Source of the DNA: Gammaproteobacteria bacterium
GTDB lineage: Bacteria > Pseudomonadota > Gammaproteobacteria > Xanthomonadales > Xanthomonadaceae
Direction: 5' to 3'
DNA: 11,223 nt
Assembly: GCA_025360985.1 (NCBI GenBank)
Contig: JANYBA010000172.1
Span: 1-11,223 of the forward strand
The notes beneath the pieces are model-generated. The model was given only the letters and a program-made list of their open reading frames with translations, had not been told where the DNA came from and ran no database searches. Positions 7,719 through 11,223 of this stretch are shown here, piece by piece. How positions within the stretch are numbered: the first letter of the stretch is position 1; every line of letters begins with the position of its first letter. A program made the position numbers and the translations under genes.

Positions 7719-7724
7719 ATTCTG
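7719..7724 (-). promoter_or_regulatory. Putative glnE -10 element implying a leaderless transcript
   Basis: The minus strand reads TGCCAGAAT just upstream of glnE: a CAGAAT hexamer preceded by an extended -10 TG. It ends 7 nt before the ATG at 7712, so transcription would begin at or next to the start codon. No Shine-Dalgarno is present in this gap, which fits a leaderless mRNA. There is no good -35 at the normal spacing. The need for a promoter here is supported by the terminator just upstream; the precise site is inferred. Confidence 0.35.
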
Positions 7725-7749
7725 GCACAGCGCTCCGCGACGCCCGACC

Positions 7750-7788
7750 AAAGAAAGCCCGCAACGCCTTCAGGCCGCTGCGGGCTTT
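7750..7788 (-). terminator. Intrinsic terminator after mgtE
   Basis: On the minus strand AAAGCCCGCA and TGCGGGCTTT form a perfect 10-bp stem (7788-7779 with 7763-7754) around a 15-nt loop that can fold further through GCC/GGC pairing. The stem runs into TTTCTTT, giving a T-tract on the mgtE transcript. The hairpin lies about 75 nt after the mgtE stop and ends about 40 nt before glnE. It should stop mgtE transcription and separate the two genes. In the plus direction the stem is followed by GCGCTCC, so it looks unidirectional. A separate 10-bp palindrome, CGTTGCAACG, lies at 7846-7855 close to the mgtE stop. Confidence 0.85.
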
Positions 7789-7861
7789 GCGCTCCCTCCC
7801 CCGGGCTGCACACGGCATCCTCGCCCCGGTTGCGGGACCGACGCACGTTGCAACGCAGCAT

Positions 7862-9049
7862 TCACAGGACCAGCCAGGTCACCAGGGCCAGGAAGGTGCC
7901 CATGCTGACCACGTCGGTGATCGTGGTCAGGAAGATGCTCGAGGCCGTTGCCGGATCGGCACCGAGCCGGCGCAGGATCAGCGGTATTGCGGCTCCAGAA
8001 ACGCCGGCAACCATGCAGGCGGTGGCCATCGCCACTGCGGTCAGCAGCGCCAGCATCATCGGCGAGCCGTTTTCCGGATGGCGCCGGGCCACGATGTACA
8101 TGGCCGCGCCAGCCAGCGCGCCGGTGACGACGCCGTTCATCAGCCCGAGCAGGGCTTCCTTGCCGAGCAAAGCCGCGGTCTTCATGCCGCGCAGCTCGCC
8201 CAGGGTCATGCCGCGCAGCGTCACCGCGAGCGACTGGCAACCGAGGTTGCCGCTCTGCCCGCCCAGCACCGGCAGGAACATCGCCAGCACCACGATCTTG
8301 TCGATCGTGTCCTGGAAAATGCCGACCACGGCCGCGGTGACGAAAACCGTCAACAGGTTGATCTGCAACCACGGGTGCCGGAACTTGAAGCTGCGCAGCA
8401 GCGGCGTGGCCAGCCGCTCTTCTTTTTCGACGCCGACCATCGAACCGGCTTGCGCCGAGATTTCGAAGGCCTGCTGTTCGAACAGCGTTTGCCCGCGCAC
8501 CTGCCCGACCAGGGTGCCGTCGGCTTCGCAGACCGGGTAGACCGGATAGTGCCGGGTGACGACTTCGCGCATGGCCTGCACGAGCGTCGTTTCCGGTTGC
8601 AGGAAAAACGGCGAGCGCAGCATGACCTGGTCGAGCGGCTGGCTGCGGTCGGCGTAGAGCAATTCGCGGAAGGCGACGACGCCAAGCAGGCGATTGCCGG
8701 CATCGACCACGAACAAATAGGTGACCATCCGCTTGCGGATCGTCTCGCGCAGGATGTCGACCGCGGTCGCAACGCTGGTGCCGCTGCGGAACACCGCCGG
8801 CGGATCCTCGAGCAATCGCCCGACGCTGCCCACCGGATAGCGCAGCGAATCCATCCAGTCGGTACCGGCCGGGGCCGCGGCCATGACCCGCTCGCGCGCT
8901 TCTTCGGAGAACGCCGAGAGGATGGCGTTGGCGCGCGCCGGCGGCATTTCCGCCAGCAGCGCGGCGACCGCCGCCGGGTCGGCCGAATCGAGCCGATCCA
9001 CCGCCGACTGCGTGTCGAGCCTGGCGACGTGCTTCAGGGACGATTGCAT
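7862..9049 (-). CDS. mgtE: MgtE-family magnesium channel/transporter
   Basis: A 395-residue inner-membrane Mg2+ channel. In characterised MgtE proteins the cytosolic N and CBS domains bind Mg2+ and close the pore when internal Mg2+ is high. Here a short helical N domain (about 1-70) is followed by CBS1 (about 75-135, with YLFVVDAGNRLLGVV), CBS2 (about 139-197, with YPVYPVCEADGTLVGQV) and a five-helix membrane domain (about 229-393). The pore region has MFLPVLGGQSGNLGCQS (about 257-273) and the family aspartate in TTITDVVSMG (Asp379). The protein is shorter than the usual 450 or so residues because the N domain is reduced. ATG 9049, with GGATAAC just before it, starts where homology-like sequence begins. 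An upstream GTG at 9178 would add 43 unlike residues. A terminator follows the stop. Confidence 0.94.
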   Translation of the reverse strand: MQSSLKHVARLDTQSAVDRLDSADPAAVAALLAEMPPARANAILSAFSEEARERVMAAAPAGTDWMDSLRYPVGSVGRLLEDPPAVFRSGTSVATAVDILRETIRKRMVTYLFVVDAGNRLLGVVAFRELLYADRSQPLDQVMLRSPFFLQPETTLVQAMREVVTRHYPVYPVCEADGTLVGQVRGQTLFEQQAFEISAQAGSMVGVEKEERLATPLLRSFKFRHPWLQINLLTVFVTAAVVGIFQDTIDKIVVLAMFLPVLGGQSGNLGCQSLAVTLRGMTLGELRGMKTAALLGKEALLGLMNGVVTGALAGAAMYIVARRHPENGSPMMLALLTAVAMATACMVAGVSGAAIPLILRRLGADPATASSIFLTTITDVVSMGTFLALVTWLVL

Positions 9050-9118
9050 GTTATCCGGCACGACAGGCTCCCGCGCGGGCTCCCGGACCCGCCGACTGCG
9101 ACTAGGGTAACGGAAACA

Positions 9119-9135
9119 CTTGGCGTACGCCCAAG
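9119..9135. promoter_or_regulatory. Near-palindromic sequence upstream of mgtE, possible operator
   Basis: CTTGGCGTACGCCCAAG contains a perfect 10-bp palindrome, GGCGTACGCC (9122-9131), extended by CTT and AAG arms with one extra C on the right. It lies about 70 nt before the mgtE ATG and next to a TTGACC hexamer, a sensible location for a repressor or activator site. The symmetry is certain; operator function is inferred from position alone. A GC-rich chance palindrome cannot be excluded. Confidence 0.3.
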
Positions 9136-9162
9136 CCCGGTCAATCCGGCAATGGCAGGTTC

Positions 9163-9180
9163 CTAGTACGACACGCACAT
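9163..9180 (-). other. Five-codon minigene-like frame (MCVSY) with RBS upstream of mgtE
   Basis: On the minus strand CAGGTAAAAATG places an AGG 5 nt before an ATG that is followed by TGC GTG TCG TAC TAG, a pentapeptide. It sits about 115 nt before the mgtE start codon. If transcribed with mgtE it could act as a short upstream open reading frame or leader peptide. Short Mg2+-responsive leader peptides are known for the unrelated mgtA and mgtC genes of Salmonella, but no sequence similarity is implied. So short a frame is easily found by chance, so I treat it as a candidate only. Confidence 0.2.
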
Positions 9181-9293
9181 TTTTACCTGGGCGCGGCGTT
9201 TAGTCTCGCTTGCAAGTTCCGCGCCGTATCGGCGCAGGTATTCCTGAACGAGTTTTACCGCTGCCGGGCGACGCGGAACAAGGACGTCATCCG

Positions 9294-11045
9294 CTACTCG
9301 CCCGGCAGTGCTTTGCCGGCGCTCCAGCCGAGCGAGGCGAGGCGGTCCAGCAGGGCCGCCACTTCGGCGCGGGCGCCGAGCGAATGCACCGGCAAGACCA
9401 GCACATCGCCCACGCCGGCCCGGCGCAAGGCTTCGCGCGCGGCGTTGACTTCGCCCAGGCTCGTTGGCAGGTCGGCATCATTCATGCCACGCGCGAGCAA
9501 TTCGTCGCGCAGGATCCCTGCTACTTCGCCGGGCGCGCGGCCGCGCAGGTAGCCGTCTATGTCCTTGAGCACGACGAAGCGCGGCGCGAAATCGACGACC
9601 ACCGCGGCGAGGTCGCGAATCTCGGCGTCGCCGCGATTGCCGGCCTGGCCGAGCAGCAAGCCGATGCGTGCGTTGCCGGCCAGGGTGCTGGCGATGGCCA
9701 GCAAGCCGCGCAGGCCATCCGGGTTGTGCGCGTAGTCCATCAGCACCTGCACGCCGCCGAGGTTCCAGCGCTGCAGCCGGCCGGGATTGTCGGCGCGATC
9801 GCCGCCAAAGCGCGCCAGCACCGCTCGCAGGATGGCCAGCGGCACGCCGAGGCGAACCGCCGCCAGGGTCGCGGCGGCGATGTTGGCGATGTTGTAGCCG
9901 GCGTGGCCGCCAGCGCTGAGCGGCATCGCCGTCACCGCGCCGAGGTCATGGCGTTCGTCGGCGCAGGACAGAACCAGTTGGCCGTCGGCGACGCCGCAGG
10001 TCATGCCGCCGGTCTGGCGATGCGCCCGCAACTGCGGATGGGCGTCGTCGAGCGCGAACCAGGCGATGCGTTTTCCGGTCGCCGCCGCACGCGTCCGCAA
10101 TAATTCGTCGTCGGCGTTTACCACCAGCACGCCGGCATCGTCGAGCGCGCGGGCGACGACCAACTTGGTGTCGGCCAGGCCCTCAAGATCGTGGATGCCG
10201 TATTCGCCGAAATGATCGGCGCTGATATTGGTCACCACCGCGACATCGGCGCGGCCCAGCGCCAGGCCGCGGCGCAGGATGCCACCGCGCGCGGTCTCCA
10301 GCACCGCGGCCTCGACCTCGCGGTGGCGCAAGACCGTGCGCGCCCCCGCCGGCCCGGAGTAATCGCCCGAGGCCAAGGCGCGGCCTTCAAAGAACACGCC
10401 GTCGGTGCAGGAATGCGCGCAGCGCAGGCCGTGCTCGCGCAGCAGGGCCGCGATCAGGCGCACGGTCGTGGTCTTGCCGTTCGAGCCGGTGACCAGTGCG
10501 GTCGGGATGCCATGCAGGCCCGGCCAGGAAACGTTTTCGAAAGTTGGCAGCGAATCGTGCGACCAAGTCCGGCCGCCCTTGCCCAGGCCGATGGTCAGGC
10601 GTTCGTCATCGAGCAGATTTGGTAGTCCGCGCGCCTGCGCGGCATCGAGCAGCGCCACCAGGGCTGGCCGCGCTTCCGCGGCGGCGTAAGCCGCGAGCGT
10701 GCGCATGGCGTCGGCTTCGTCCCAGGCGGCGGCATAACCCGGCGCGTGCAAGGCGGCGACGCCGACGCTGGCGAGCCAGGCCCATTCGTTGAGTTCGGTG
10801 GCGGTGAACAATTGGTCCACCGGCGCGGCGAAAGCCAGGGTCGCGCCGCCGGGATGCAATCGCACGCAAATCGGACCATCCGACCATCCGAGTGCTCGGC
10901 GACCGAGCTCGACACGCGCCCGCCACTGCGCATGCAGGGCGGCATCACCCGCGTCGGCACCGACGGTCTCCAGCACCGCGCCCACCTCGGCGAAGTAAAG
11001 GTTGGGTCCGGTCAGTCGTCGCGAGTCTTCGAACGGCAGCGGCAT
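9294..11045 (-). CDS. Mur ligase family protein, CphA-like but lacking the ATP-grasp domain
   Basis: A 583-residue cytoplasmic ATP-dependent amide ligase resembling the Mur-like half of cyanophycin synthetase (CphA). It starts SRRLTGPNLYF, which I read as the CphA-type N-terminal region (about 1-165). It then goes straight to the Mur central domain: ALVTGSNGKTTTVRL (P-loop, 187-193), LETARGGILRRGL (249-261, a CphA hallmark) and TNISADHFGEYG (272-283). The C-terminal Mur domain carries PGRL (421-424) and VLMDYAHNPDGL (434-445). The ATP-grasp domain that in CphA adds aspartate lies between the N and Mur regions and is absent. Stand-alone proteins of this kind occur beside cphA in proteobacteria; their reaction is uncertain. 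ATG 11045 lies 5 bp after the upstream stop, so the two genes form an operon. Confidence 0.85.
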   Translation of the reverse strand: MPLPFEDSRRLTGPNLYFAEVGAVLETVGADAGDAALHAQWRARVELGRRALGWSDGPICVRLHPGGATLAFAAPVDQLFTATELNEWAWLASVGVAALHAPGYAAAWDEADAMRTLAAYAAAEARPALVALLDAAQARGLPNLLDDERLTIGLGKGGRTWSHDSLPTFENVSWPGLHGIPTALVTGSNGKTTTVRLIAALLREHGLRCAHSCTDGVFFEGRALASGDYSGPAGARTVLRHREVEAAVLETARGGILRRGLALGRADVAVVTNISADHFGEYGIHDLEGLADTKLVVARALDDAGVLVVNADDELLRTRAAATGKRIAWFALDDAHPQLRAHRQTGGMTCGVADGQLVLSCADERHDLGAVTAMPLSAGGHAGYNIANIAAATLAAVRLGVPLAILRAVLARFGGDRADNPGRLQRWNLGGVQVLMDYAHNPDGLRGLLAIASTLAGNARIGLLLGQAGNRGDAEIRDLAAVVVDFAPRFVVLKDIDGYLRGRAPGEVAGILRDELLARGMNDADLPTSLGEVNAAREALRRAGVGDVLVLPVHSLGARAEVAALLDRLASLGWSAGKALPGE

Positions 11046-11050
11046 CGCGC

Positions 11051-11223
11051 TCAGTCGCCCTCTTCCCGCGACAGGATGATGCCGCGCTCATCGCGGACCA
11101 CGCCTTCCCAGTGCATCGCGCTGAGCGTTTCCTCGGCGGCGGGCGATACGTCCTTGACCGACACCGGCGACGGCGCTGGCTTGGCCACGCGCTCGGGCGC
11201 GCCTTCCGCACGGAACTTGATCA
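11051..11223 (-). CDS. C-terminal end of an upstream gene, possibly cyanophycin synthetase
   Basis: Only the last 56 residues are in the window; the gene continues past the right edge. The visible part opens IKFRAEGAPERVAKPAP, a charged and proline-rich linker, and closes WEGVVRDERGIILSREEGD before TGA. The frame is well supported: it has GC-rich third positions and stops 5 bp before the Mur ligase ATG, whose Shine-Dalgarno-like AAGAGG lies inside this gene. The fragment carries no diagnostic domain. I suggest cyanophycin synthetase (CphA) only because CphA-like Mur ligases are commonly encoded next to it; another identity is quite possible. Confidence 0.6.
   Translation of the reverse strand, partial: IKFRAEGAPERVAKPAPSPVSVKDVSPAAEETLSAMHWEGVVRDERGIILSREEGD

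Larger units (their letters stand above)
9050..9293. other. 244-bp intergenic region upstream of mgtE
   Basis: No complete conventional gene is visible. It contains a near-palindrome at 9119-9135, a five-codon reading frame at 9163-9180, the palindrome CTTGCAAG at 9209-9216 and a small hairpin, GCGCC-GTATC-GGCGC, at 9221-9235 (extendable to 7 bp with one G-U pair on the minus-strand RNA). The mgtE promoter must lie here or further upstream. A TTGACC -35-like hexamer is the complement of 9139-9144, but the -10 at normal spacing (AAGTGT) is poor. I see no recognisable riboswitch and no clear intrinsic terminator for the Mur ligase gene that ends at 9294. Confidence 0.5.

Noticed and set aside
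9163..9180. Similarity of the MCVSY ending to the MCGVY terminus of mycofactocin precursors.
   Set aside because: No radical SAM maturase or mycofactocin genes lie nearby, the frame has no upstream start, and a five-residue likeness is within chance.
9050..9293. A Mg2+ riboswitch (M-box or ykoY type) in front of mgtE.
   Set aside because: Only short separate hairpins are visible. I cannot recognise the conserved multi-helix core of either class by eye.
9210..10103. A 297-codon plus-strand frame opposite the Mur ligase.
   Set aside because: Composition is that of a shadow frame (Gln/Arg/Ala/His-rich), it is antisense to conserved Mur motifs, and it lacks a ribosome-binding site.
1..11223. 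Mobile elements, phage genes, CRISPR, toxin-antitoxin or defence systems.
   Set aside because: No transposase, integrase, direct-repeat array, tRNA or defence-type domain is present. All substantial genes are housekeeping or envelope families of uniform composition.

Overview
The window is about 11.2 kb of GC-rich bacterial chromosome, with no mobile elements, RNA genes, CRISPR arrays or broken genes that I can see. Gene content points to a gammaproteobacterium of the Xanthomonadales (Lysobacter/Luteimonas/Rhodanobacter type). The clues are the strong third-position GC, a two-domain GlnE, a CphA-like Mur ligase, and a short CHCC zinc-finger gene beside LPS glycosyltransferases. That placement is inferred from gene families and not tested.

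Layout: positions 1-3266 (minus strand) hold a compact LPS outer-core/O-antigen block. In transcription order it is a 63-residue CHCC zinc-finger protein, a family 4 glycosyltransferase, a WaaL/Wzy-type O-antigen ligase, and a family 2 (WaaE/KdtX-like) glycosyltransferase that leaves the window at its left edge. The last three genes overlap by exactly 20 bp at each junction, which suggests coupled translation. A secreted YceI-family protein (3316-3900, minus) lies upstream, separated by a perfect GC-rich hairpin. Divergent from it is the only plus-strand gene, an ELM1-family protein (3980-4939) that may belong functionally to the LPS genes.

Positions 4926-9049 (minus) carry glnE, the bifunctional adenylyltransferase of glutamine synthetase, and upstream of it mgtE, a CBS-domain magnesium channel. 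A strong intrinsic terminator separates the two, so glnE should have its own promoter. A -10-like element only 7 nt before its ATG suggests a leaderless mRNA. glnE and the ELM1 gene converge and overlap by 14 bp.

Positions 9294-11223 (minus) hold a CphA-like Mur ligase that lacks the ATP-grasp domain, and 5 bp upstream the C-terminal end of another gene, possibly cyanophycin synthetase itself. The 244-bp gap between the Mur ligase and mgtE holds a near-palindrome, a small hairpin and a five-codon reading frame with a Shine-Dalgarno-like sequence. It is the least explained stretch. Overall the window looks like ordinary housekeeping and envelope chromosome. The better leads are the ELM1-family gene, the ATP-grasp-less CphA-like ligase and the mgtE upstream region.
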